From assembly GCA_964429695.1 (NCBI GenBank), contig CAYSCS010000022.1, positions 17,296 through 81,295 of the forward strand: a stretch of 64,000 nt of DNA, in the 5' to 3' direction. The translations under genes and the position numbers were made by a program. The DNA is from CAYSCS01 sp964429695 (lineage in GTDB: Bacteria; Acidobacteriota; Aminicenantia; Aminicenantales; Aminicenantaceae). How positions within the stretch are numbered: the stretch's first letter is position 1; every line of letters starts with the position of its first letter. This document shows positions 17,958 to 25,990 of this stretch, in pieces. The notes under the pieces are model-generated. The model worked only from the letters and a program-made list of their open reading frames with translations. It was not told the origin of the DNA and did no database searches.

Positions 17958-18506
17958 AGGAGGAAATAAATCAACATTTCTCTACCTAAAAAAATAATCT
18001 TGATAATCTTGGCTCTTCCCACTTTTTGGTGAATAAATGGACAAAGCACATTTATACACCGCACGAAAGAGAAAACACCGTTTATTGACCATAATAAAAG
18101 AGAAGGCAGAAGGAGAGCTTTATGCATCTCGATGAAAATTTAAATTCAGCTAATTTACTAATTTAAAATACTGAAGTTAATCATCGTCACTCACCTCAAC
18201 GTCCCCTATTTTTATCTCCAAGGATGCCTGAGGAAAGAGCCACTATTTTCTCTTTATATTGAGATTTATATTTCAACCCTGAAGTCTTTTTTATCTCCAG
18301 GAAAAATAAATGAATATCATTGAGATCTTCTCTCACCCTAGAAGATTAGCCAATCAAGCCGAATTTCACCTCTTATACCATCTTTTTAGGTGATTGACTT
18401 GACGCTTTAAAATTTTTTTATATAAAAGGTGAATAAGATAAAAAAATAATTTTAGTTTGACAAATGCAAATTTTTTTGATATGAGGAACAATAATCGAGC
18501 AAAAGA
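17958..18506. promoter_or_regulatory. A+T-rich intergenic region with coaD-pil promoters
   Basis: No gene seen in this 549-base divergent gap. Two sigma-70-type candidates point at coaD: TTGACG (18399-18404)-N16-TATAAA (18421-18426), and TTGACA (18457-18462)-N17-TATGAG (18480-18485), the latter giving a leader of about 15 bases. The rest is A+T-rich sequence without convincing hairpins. Confidence 0.5.
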
Positions 18507-19025
18507 GTGAATAAGAGTGCAGGAAAGAAAAAAGCAATATATCCAGGATCATTCGATCCTATCACTAACGGTCATGTAGATATCATCAAAAGGGGGTTGA
18601 AAATATTTGAAAGCATCCTGATAGCGGTTCTCGAAAATCCTAAAAAGGAACCTCTTTTCTCGACTAAAGAAAGGATAGAAATGATTGAAGAAACCTTCGC
18701 AGAGGAGAAAAATGTGGAGGTAAAAGGATTCAATGGTCTTCTGGTTGAATTTGCAAAGAAACATAACTCAAGGGTTGTCATCCGAGGCTTGAGGGCAATT
18801 TCTGATTTTGAATATGAATTTCAGATGGCTTTGATGAATCGAAAGCTCGATCCTGAAATTGAGACTTTCTTCATGATGCCCAATGTAAGCTTCTCCTTTC
18901 TCAGCTCAGGATTGGTTAAAGAAATATACATGCTTGGAGGGTGTCTTAAAGGTCTCGTACCAGAAGCAGTAGAAAGGAGGCTAAAGGAGAAGTTTAGAGG
19001 AAAATTGAAGGCATCAAGAAATTAA
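18507..19025 (+). CDS. coaD: Phosphopantetheine adenylyltransferase
   Basis: CoaD makes dephospho-CoA from 4'-phosphopantetheine and ATP, the fourth step of CoA synthesis. The nucleotidyltransferase signature YPGSFDPITNGH is at the N-terminus, with VIRGLRAISDFEYEFQMALMN and FSFLSSGLVKEI following as expected. It has 172 residues. The start is GTG at 18507; the leader is short and its ribosome site weak. It is 22 bases upstream of pilM and likely co-transcribed with it. coaBC, for earlier steps, is at 28.8-30 kb. Confidence 0.96.
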   Translation: MNKSAGKKKAIYPGSFDPITNGHVDIIKRGLKIFESILIAVLENPKKEPLFSTKERIEMIEETFAEEKNVEVKGFNGLLVEFAKKHNSRVVIRGLRAISDFEYEFQMALMNRKLDPEIETFFMMPNVSFSFLSSGLVKEIYMLGGCLKGLVPEAVERRLKEKFRGKLKASRN

Positions 19026-19047
19026 TAAAGAGAAGGATTATTTCACA

Positions 19048-20127
19048 ATGTTTGGTTTAGGTACAGAAAAAGGAGTGGTTGGTCTGGATATAGGCTCCTA
19101 TTCCATAAAAGCTCTTGAACTGAAATCTAAGAAAAAAGAAGGCGAAGAAAGGTATGAAGTCAAGAAGATTGGTTACGAGATTCTTCCTCGCGATGCTATA
19201 GTTGAAGGAACAATCATAGATGCGCCTGCGGTCGTCGAAACGATAAAGATGATTTTCGAGGAAAACAAAATAAAAAACAAAAACATCGCTATTTCAATTT
19301 CTGGCAATTCAGTAATCATTAAAAAAATCTCTCTCCCTGCAATGGACACAGAAGAACTCGCTGAGTCTATTATCTGGGAGGCGAAGCACAACATCCCCTA
19401 CCCTTATGAAGAGACAAACGTAGATTACGCTATCTTGAAACCACCTCCACATTCGGATTCTAAGAATCTCGAAATTTTATTGGTGGCGGCGAAAAAGGAT
19501 AAAATATCAAACTACAGCAACGTCGTTCATCAGGCAAAGAAGAATTTAGAAATGATTGACGTGGATGTCTTCTCTCTTCAAAACGCATTAGAAGTAAACT
19601 ACCCCGAAATGTACAACCAAAAAACAATTGCCATGATAAATCTAGGAGCCAATATCACAAATGTCATCATCATCGAAAAAGGAATCCCACAACTCTTCAG
19701 AGACCTATCTCTTGGAGGCTTCTTCTTTACAGAGAACATCAGTAAAGACCTGGATATAAGTTTCGATGATGCAGAAAAAATACTCAAAGATATTCCCGTA
19801 AAAGATATTTCATCTCGTCAAATTGAAGCAGTACTGACCATGAACATCGAAAACCTCCTGGAAGAGCTTGAGAAAACATTCTCTTTTTATGAAGCAGGTG
19901 AAAAAAGAGAGAAAAAGATTGAACAAATCTTCCTAAGTGGGGGGCTCTCCAAGCTTAAAGAACTATCCTTGTTCTTCGAAAAGAAATTCGACATAAAGAC
20001 AGATATTTTCAATCCTTTCCGTAGAATTTTGATTGACGAGAAGAAATTTGATGTAGCATATTTCCAGGAAATTGCTCCCTTCTTCGCAGTCGCCACTGGT
20101 CTAGCCACACGAAGAGTGGAGAAATAA
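19048..20127 (+). CDS. pilM: Type IV pilus assembly protein PilM
   Basis: An actin-like ATPase of the inner-membrane pilus assembly complex that binds the N-terminus of PilN. The nucleotide-binding starts VGLDIGSYSIKALEL and INLGANITNVIIIEKG, together with the later LSGGLSKL, mark the ASKHA fold. Length of 359 residues is normal, and it heads the pilM-N-O-P-Q order. Confidence 0.95.
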   Translation: MFGLGTEKGVVGLDIGSYSIKALELKSKKKEGEERYEVKKIGYEILPRDAIVEGTIIDAPAVVETIKMIFEENKIKNKNIAISISGNSVIIKKISLPAMDTEELAESIIWEAKHNIPYPYEETNVDYAILKPPPHSDSKNLEILLVAAKKDKISNYSNVVHQAKKNLEMIDVDVFSLQNALEVNYPEMYNQKTIAMINLGANITNVIIIEKGIPQLFRDLSLGGFFFTENISKDLDISFDDAEKILKDIPVKDISSRQIEAVLTMNIENLLEELEKTFSFYEAGEKREKKIEQIFLSGGLSKLKELSLFFEKKFDIKTDIFNPFRRILIDEKKFDVAYFQEIAPFFAVATGLATRRVEK

Positions 20128-20130
20128 GCC

Positions 20131-20751
20131 ATGATTAAGATAAACTTATTAAAGCCAGAGAAGAAAGAATTAAGGGAAACTCCGGTCATTCCTGTAACAG
20201 AAAAAAAAGTCAAAAAAACACCTTCACTTTCCTTTTTAATATTCTTTCTCTTCATTGTAGCTATCGTTGCCCTCTTCCTTTTCCAAAGGAAAGCTCTAGA
20301 GAAAGAAAGAGAACTTCTTAGAAAAGCAGAACAAGAAAGAAATGAGCTCCAGTATGTAATAGTTAAATTGGAAGAACTGGAGAAAAAAAAGAGTCTTTTT
20401 TCCAGTAAGATTGACCTGATCAATAAGCTTATGATTCAACAAGAAATACCTGTGAGGATAATGGATGAACTGAGTAAAAACATACCTGAATGGGTTTGGC
20501 TAACAGAGGCAACCTTCAAGGACCAGAATTTGGAAATAAAAGGGAATGCACTCTCCAACAGCCTCATTGCCGATTATATCTTCAATCTCGAAAACAGCCC
20601 TTACTTTGACAATGTGAACTTAATTTCCTCCACTCAAAGAATGATTGGAAATGACCAGTTCTTAGAATTCTCTCTGACGGCAAGATATATAATCCCTCAG
20701 AGCGAACCCCAGCCGGGGGTACAAACTCCAGGTGAAAAGGATAAGAAATGA
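20131..20751 (+). CDS. pilN: Type IV pilus assembly protein PilN
   Basis: Begins with MIKINLLKP, the PilN motif that inserts into PilM, followed by a Lys-rich stretch and one transmembrane helix (about 33-50). A periplasmic coiled coil and an alpha/beta domain follow. It has 206 residues, starts 3 bases after pilM and overlaps pilO by 4 bases. Confidence 0.92.
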   Translation: MIKINLLKPEKKELRETPVIPVTEKKVKKTPSLSFLIFFLFIVAIVALFLFQRKALEKERELLRKAEQERNELQYVIVKLEELEKKKSLFSSKIDLINKLMIQQEIPVRIMDELSKNIPEWVWLTEATFKDQNLEIKGNALSNSLIADYIFNLENSPYFDNVNLISSTQRMIGNDQFLEFSLTARYIIPQSEPQPGVQTPGEKDKK

Positions 20752-21314
20752 GAAACTGGCCTTGGTATGGCTATTTATTTTTAGTGCTTATCGTCTTTGG
20801 TCTTCTCTATTTTCTTTACTTCAAGCCGAAGAACGACGAGCTAAAAAGCATCAAACAAGAGAGAGAAAATGTCGAATTAGAAGTAATGAAACTCAGGCAG
20901 AAAAAAGACCAAATGGATAAAATTGAAGCAGAACTTAAGGGAATGGCTTCTACTCTTGAAGAGCTTGAAGCAATAATCCCCCAGAAGAAAGAAATAAGCG
21001 ATATCCTGAGAAGAATTCAACAGCTTGCGTATGATTCGAGGCTGAACATAACAAAATTCGCGCCAAAGGGAGAAATAAATAAAGAATTTTATTCAGAATG
21101 GCCAATCCCTATAGAAATCACGGGAAGTTACCATAATTTGGGAATATTCTTCGATAGATTGAGCCGTTTTGCACGTCTTTTCAACATAGAAAATTTTATG
21201 ATAAAAGCCCTTCCCCAACAAACAGATGCTTCAACGATTGTGGCTGAATTCACAGCTAAAACATACATCTTTCATGAAGAAAGCATAACTCAAAAAGAGA
21301 GTAAAAAAGAATGA
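20748..21314 (+). CDS. pilO: Type IV pilus assembly protein PilO
   Basis: One transmembrane helix (about 7-24), then a coiled coil (VELEVMKLRQKKDQMDKIEAEL) and a periplasmic ferredoxin-like domain including YSEWPIPIEITGSYHNLGIFFDRL, a recognisable PilO segment. It pairs with PilN to align the inner-membrane platform. 188 residues; overlaps pilN and pilP by 4 bases each. Confidence 0.92.
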   Translation: MRNWPWYGYLFLVLIVFGLLYFLYFKPKNDELKSIKQERENVELEVMKLRQKKDQMDKIEAELKGMASTLEELEAIIPQKKEISDILRRIQQLAYDSRLNITKFAPKGEINKEFYSEWPIPIEITGSYHNLGIFFDRLSRFARLFNIENFMIKALPQQTDASTIVAEFTAKTYIFHEESITQKESKKE

Positions 21315-21766
21315 AAAGAATAATTTTCTTAACGATTCTACTCTTAATCTTGTATGGCTCCCTCCTTTTTCTTTTTCCTCAAGAGGAAGAAACTCAGGAG
21401 GAGCTAAAGAAAGATATTCCTAAGAGAACCTATGCTGTTTATGACCCTGGAGGAAGGAGAGACCCTTTTCGCGACCTCCTTGCGGGAAGAGAGGTGAAAG
21501 AGAAGACAGGGGCAGGAGGAGTTCCTCAAATCTCCATAAACGATATTAACCTTGTTGGAATCGCTAAAACCAAGGGCAAATATACTGCTATCATCTCCGG
21601 ACCTCAAGGGTTCCCGTTCTTCATCAAGGTTGGTGACAAATTCGAGGATGGATTTGTCCTCTCCATTACCGAAGACAAGGTCATTTTTCGGCAGACTAAA
21701 CAGAGAAGCATACCTTTAATTAAGCCAAGAGATATTGTCAAAGAAATTAAGCCTGAGGAGAGATAA
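21311..21766 (+). CDS. pilP: Type IV pilus assembly protein PilP
   Basis: PilP links the PilNO complex to the secretin. A hydrophobic N-terminus (residues 4-24) is a signal or anchor, without an obvious lipobox cysteine, unlike many PilP lipoproteins. The motifs YDPGGRRDPFRDLL and INLVGIAKTKGKYTAIISGP are characteristic of the homology-region domain. 151 residues; its stop lies 1 base before the pilQ ATG. Confidence 0.9.
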   Translation: MKRIIFLTILLLILYGSLLFLFPQEEETQEELKKDIPKRTYAVYDPGGRRDPFRDLLAGREVKEKTGAGGVPQISINDINLVGIAKTKGKYTAIISGPQGFPFFIKVGDKFEDGFVLSITEDKVIFRQTKQRSIPLIKPRDIVKEIKPEER

Positions 21767-21767
21767 A

Positions 21768-24056
21768 ATGAAAAGCAAAAATTACTGGCGAATTCCTCTG
21801 TTCATAAGCATTTCAATCTTCCTCATGGGATATGCAGATGAAAATCATTCTCTGATTAATTTAAACAAAATAACCATTCTCCCTGATAACTTGACTACAA
21901 GAGTCATTCTTGAACCTAACTCTCCTCTTCCCACCCCGAGGACATATTACTCTCAAGAGAATCAGTCAACAATAGTTCTAGACCTGGAAAGGGTAAACAC
22001 AGACGAAATGCCTCAAGTCATCCATAAGGAGTCCTCAATAATCTCCGGAATAAGATTCAAAAAAAATGGAAATGATAACCTTCATCTGTTTATTGACTTA
22101 AAGAAGAGGGTCCCTTACAGAATTTTCGCTGAAGATAAGAACACAATCCTAGAGTTCAATAACATGGTGCGCAACGCAGAAGGATACGAAATTGACCCAC
22201 AGACTAAAAATGCCCTTATGAATAAGGCCGAAACCACAGTTATCTTAAAAAAGATAGATATTGCTGAAGAAAATGAGAGTATAAGCGTAATCGCTAAACT
22301 CAGCGAAGAACCTGTTACTAAGGTTTTTGCTCTAGATGACCCGCTGCGCCTAGTAGTAGACCTCTATGACACGATTTTCTCAAACCGCGCAATCTCACGC
22401 GAAGTGGGTAAATTTGGTATCGAAAAAGTTAGAGCAGCCCAATTTCAGCTCGAAAATCCCTATACCATTACCAGGATAGTTTTTGACCTCAAAGAACCGG
22501 TGCTCTATTCTCTTTGCTCATCTAAAAATGAACTCATCATTTCTTTCTCTAAAACACAACCTTATTCCCAGAATGAACCGTCCTCAAAAATGGGATCCTC
22601 ACTTCTTTCCAATCTTCCCCAACATCCTGCTTCACAAGAGCTGTCCAAACCTGAACAAAAAAAACAAGCGCTGGATTCTCCTAAGAAAGAAAATCATACC
22701 GCTCCCCTAAGAGCTGAAATTCCTGAGAATAAAAATCTCACGCAGGAAGAAACTCAGGAAGAGCAATTTAAACCGAAGACGATTGCTGCTCCTGAGGAAA
22801 AATACACAGGGGAACTTATCAGTTTAAAATTTAAAGATGCGGACTTGAGAGATGTTATCTTCTATCTTGGTGAATTTGCGGGTTTAAATGTTGTCTTTGA
22901 TCCTGAGGTAAGAGGAGTGGTGACAGTCGACCTCCAAGATGTTCCCTGGGATCAAGCTCTGGATGTTATTCTCAAGGTGAACAAAATGGGAAGAACAATC
23001 GAAGGAAACATACTTCGCATTGCTCCCATCTCGGTTCTCACCAGAGAAGAAGAGGAACTCCGGAGGCTTCAGGAAATTAAAGAACTCGCAGGCCCAACTG
23101 TAATCAAAACCTTCACTCTCTCTTATTCAAAGGCTCAAGATGTCCAGGAACTTCTTCGCGACAAGCTTTCCCAGAGGGGGAAGGTAATCGTAGATGGGAG
23201 AACTAACACTCTGATCATAGAAGATGTGAAGGATAGAGTGGACCTCATCGAGAGGCTTATCGGTGTTTTCGATACACCCACCCCTCAAGTTTCAATCGAA
23301 GCCAGGATCGTCGAAGCCACATCAAACTTTGTGCGCAACTTAGGAATTCAATGGGGCTTCCGCGGAATTGCTGATCCTTTCTATGGTAACCCTACCTCTC
23401 TCCAATTCCCTCATAAAATTCTCGTTGATGGCGCAATAATTCCAGAAGGAATTGTTACCAAAGGGATTGGAGGTCCTTTAGGCGGTTATGCCGTAAATCT
23501 TCCTGCTCCTGCCTTCTCCGGAGCAATGGGCATTTCTTTCGCCAATGTGCTTGATACTTTCAGGCTCGACATGGCTATCTCAGCCTTGGAGACATCCGGA
23601 GAAGGACGCATAATTTCTACACCTTCGGTAACCACGCAGAATAACCAGGAAGCCCAGATCCTCCAGGGAAGACAGATTCCCGTCCAGACTGTTGCCAATT
23701 TCACGGTAACAACAAGATACGTGAACGCAGCTCTGGAACTTACGGCCACTCCCCAAATAACGGCAGAGGGAACAATCATCATGTACATTCAGGTCAAGAA
23801 TGATGCTGCTGATTTTGCAAACTTAGTCCAAGGAATTCCACCCATTATAACCCAGAGCGCAAAGACAACGGTCATGGTCCCCGACGGAGGAACTACAGTC
23901 ATTGGGGGAATCTATAGAACCGAGGATTCTATAACTCGTGAAAGAATTCCTTTCTTCCACAGAATTCCCATACTGGGTAATCTGTTTAAATCATTTGCAA
24001 GGACAAAACAGAATCGGGAGCTCCTTATTTTTATAACTCCCCGAATCATCAAATAA
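21768..24056 (+). CDS. pilQ: Type IV pilus secretin PilQ
   Basis: The outer-membrane secretin pore. After a signal peptide come two AMIN-type beta domains (about 25-120 and 145-240; peptidoglycan or septal targeting), a Pro/Glu/Gln-rich linker, a secretin STN/N0 domain with LKFKDADLRDVIFYLGEFAGLNVV, an N1 domain, and a C-terminal secretin domain with VPDGGTTVIGGIYR and RIPILGNLFK. An in-frame start exists at 21735 inside pilP, but ATG 21768 has a well-placed GAGGAGAG and begins the signal peptide. Downstream genes follow closely. Confidence 0.95.
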   Translation: MKSKNYWRIPLFISISIFLMGYADENHSLINLNKITILPDNLTTRVILEPNSPLPTPRTYYSQENQSTIVLDLERVNTDEMPQVIHKESSIISGIRFKKNGNDNLHLFIDLKKRVPYRIFAEDKNTILEFNNMVRNAEGYEIDPQTKNALMNKAETTVILKKIDIAEENESISVIAKLSEEPVTKVFALDDPLRLVVDLYDTIFSNRAISREVGKFGIEKVRAAQFQLENPYTITRIVFDLKEPVLYSLCSSKNELIISFSKTQPYSQNEPSSKMGSSLLSNLPQHPASQELSKPEQKKQALDSPKKENHTAPLRAEIPENKNLTQEETQEEQFKPKTIAAPEEKYTGELISLKFKDADLRDVIFYLGEFAGLNVVFDPEVRGVVTVDLQDVPWDQALDVILKVNKMGRTIEGNILRIAPISVLTREEEELRRLQEIKELAGPTVIKTFTLSYSKAQDVQELLRDKLSQRGKVIVDGRTNTLIIEDVKDRVDLIERLIGVFDTPTPQVSIEARIVEATSNFVRNLGIQWGFRGIADPFYGNPTSLQFPHKILVDGAIIPEGIVTKGIGGPLGGYAVNLPAPAFSGAMGISFANVLDTFRLDMAISALETSGEGRIISTPSVTTQNNQEAQILQGRQIPVQTVANFTVTTRYVNAALELTATPQITAEGTIIMYIQVKNDAADFANLVQGIPPIITQSAKTTVMVPDGGTTVIGGIYRTEDSITRERIPFFHRIPILGNLFKSFARTKQNRELLIFITPRIIK

Positions 24057-24060
24057 TAGG

Positions 24061-24669
24061 ATGGGAAAAATGAAGAGAGCAAAATGCACTTTAAAGATAA
24101 TGGTCATCTTTTCAGTAATTACCTTTCTCCTCTCCTGTAATCCTATCGAAAATGAAACAGAATCTGATAGCATGCTCATCATCGTTAAATTAACTGGAAA
24201 AGACTTAGAAGATAACGAGGTCAATTACCTCCAGTCTGATGTTCTCTTTGAAGACCCAGACACAGGACAAACATATGTCACGGCTGATGAAGCAAAGGTA
24301 ACTTTTACGGCAAAGCTTCTCGACCCATTGGCAATTGATTCTCATTACAACTCCATCCTTGTTGAACGGTATATCGTTTCATACATCAGATCTGACGGAA
24401 AAAGCACAGAAGGAGTGGATGTTCCCTACTCATTCGAAGGTTCACTTTCTGTGCTGGTCAACATTGATGAAGAATCAGAGGCATCCTTCATCATCGTTAG
24501 AGAGGTGGCGAAGCTTGAGCCTCCCCTGATAAACCTCCATGAGGGACGAGGTGAAGGAGTGTTGGAAGTTAAAGCAAAAGTTGAATTTTATGGACGTGAT
24601 TTGTCAAATAGAAGAGTAAAGGCAACAGGTTACCTGACTATCTTCTTTGCTAATTATGTCAATGAATAA
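24061..24669 (+). CDS. Putative lipoprotein at the end of the pil operon
   Basis: A 202-residue protein with a signal peptide ending in a lipobox (FLLSC), then beta-rich sequence with no family I recognise. A second in-frame ATG at 24070 may be the true start. It begins 4 bases after the pilQ stop, so it is surely co-transcribed. A role as a secretin-associated lipoprotein is possible but inferred from position only. Confidence 0.75.
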   Translation: MGKMKRAKCTLKIMVIFSVITFLLSCNPIENETESDSMLIIVKLTGKDLEDNEVNYLQSDVLFEDPDTGQTYVTADEAKVTFTAKLLDPLAIDSHYNSILVERYIVSYIRSDGKSTEGVDVPYSFEGSLSVLVNIDEESEASFIIVREVAKLEPPLINLHEGRGEGVLEVKAKVEFYGRDLSNRRVKATGYLTIFFANYVNE

Positions 24670-24691
24670 CTAAGAAATAAGGATGATAGCC

Positions 24692-25546
24692 ATGAAGAAA
24701 AAAAACTTTGTCTTCTTGATAATAATTTTGGCGGGGATGACCCTCATCCTTTCGACTTCGTGTAAAAGAGAAGCTGTTCAAGAACCAAATCCTCTCGGTC
24801 CCTCCGGCTTATCCATAGTCCTTGACCTTTCTGCAACTCCTAATGCTCTTTTTGCAGGAACACAGGCAAGAGAGTCTGCAACCATAACTGCTCGTCTTAA
24901 AAAATACGATGGAATGGCGCTTTCAGGAGAAACAATCATCTTCGAAATAAGAGATTCTTTAGGGATAAAAGTCAATTGTGGGTTTTTCGAGGGAAATCAA
25001 TATGTGACTTCAAGGCAAACGGATGGGGCTGGAAATGTTACTCTCACCTATTTTGGCCCGCTGGCCCAAGAACTGGTCGACAACACAACCCTTTACATTT
25101 TCGCTCACCTTGCATGGGAAGGTAAGGAGGAGATATCAGAGCTTACCCCCATTTACATCGTCCGCGACTTCTATGACCCTGACCTCACCTTTGAGCTCTG
25201 GGCTGATCCAAACGTCCTCTGGTGCACCTCGAAGAGGCCACGCTCTGTAATAATGGGTGTATTTGCTAGAGAAGATGGAAATCCAATTGTGGGCAGGAAA
25301 GTCTTCTTTGAAATCCTCTCAGGTCTTGGAGAATTCGAAGATGGAAAAACCAAGACTTACAGGATCACCAACAGTGAGGGGATAGCTTCTATAGAATATG
25401 TTGGACCTAAAAACACAGAAATGACAAAGGCCGAGGACTGGGTAGAGATTCGAGGCCAACCCGAGACCTACTGGATTGACTATGAAAATAACCTTTACTA
25501 CCTCCACAAAGAACTGAAAATCAGGCTTAAAAAGGGAACAAACTAA
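24692..25546 (+). CDS. Putative lipoprotein with Ig-like (Big-type) repeats
   Basis: Signal peptide with a lipobox-like end (ILSTSC), then two probable bacterial Ig-like domains of the invasin/Big type: segments TARLKKYDGMALSGETIIFEI ... TDGAGNVTLTYFGP and MGVFAREDGNPIVGRKVFFEI ... TNSEGIASIEYVGP repeat the same pattern. ATG 24692 follows AAGGA at a good distance; ATG 24683 is an alternative. Last gene of the coaD-pil operon, followed by a strong terminator. Possibly a surface or secretin-linked component. Confidence 0.78.
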   Translation: MKKKNFVFLIIILAGMTLILSTSCKREAVQEPNPLGPSGLSIVLDLSATPNALFAGTQARESATITARLKKYDGMALSGETIIFEIRDSLGIKVNCGFFEGNQYVTSRQTDGAGNVTLTYFGPLAQELVDNTTLYIFAHLAWEGKEEISELTPIYIVRDFYDPDLTFELWADPNVLWCTSKRPRSVIMGVFAREDGNPIVGRKVFFEILSGLGEFEDGKTKTYRITNSEGIASIEYVGPKNTEMTKAEDWVEIRGQPETYWIDYENNLYYLHKELKIRLKKGTN

Positions 25547-25574
25547 CCCTTTAACTTCACTCCTGGCTAAAGAT

Positions 25575-25615
25575 GAAGCCCTTCTTCCCGTGAGGAAAAA
25601 GGGCTTCTGTTTTTT
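25575..25615 (+). terminator. Rho-independent terminator of the pil operon
   Basis: A perfect 9-base stem, GAAGCCCTT (25575-25583) with AAGGGCTTC (25599-25607), is followed by TGTTTTTT. It lies 28 bases after the last lipoprotein stop. Confidence 0.88.
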
Positions 25616-25990
25616 CATGAGGAAAGAATGATAAGAGTTCTCATTTGAAATTTTTATCAATAATAATGAGAGTAATTTGGATTCGAAATGAGACCTAAAA
25701 ACCAGAGTGTGAACTCCTAGAGTGACCAAACTTAAGTCTTTCAAGGAGATAAATCCAATCCCTCTCATCTAGCAACGAAAAAACCACTCATTTCTTCCTC
25801 AAGGGGGTATTTTGCCCCATTTAGTCATCAAAAAACTGAAGGCAAAGTATAAATTTAAGCAAGTGAAAATTTAACTCAAATTTAAGATGAGAGATTGTGC
25901 TTTTTTCAGAATGAGAAGAGATGAAAAAGCTCTCGCCTTCTCCTCGAACTCTTGGGTGAATAAGAGTGGAAAGATTGATTCAATTTGCTC
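25616..25990. other. A+T-rich gap between the pil terminator and priA
   Basis: No convincing gene, promoter or repeat seen in this 375-base stretch between two convergent transcripts. An open frame covering part of it on the minus strand (from about 25768) runs into the lipoprotein gene and looks non-coding. Confidence 0.5.
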
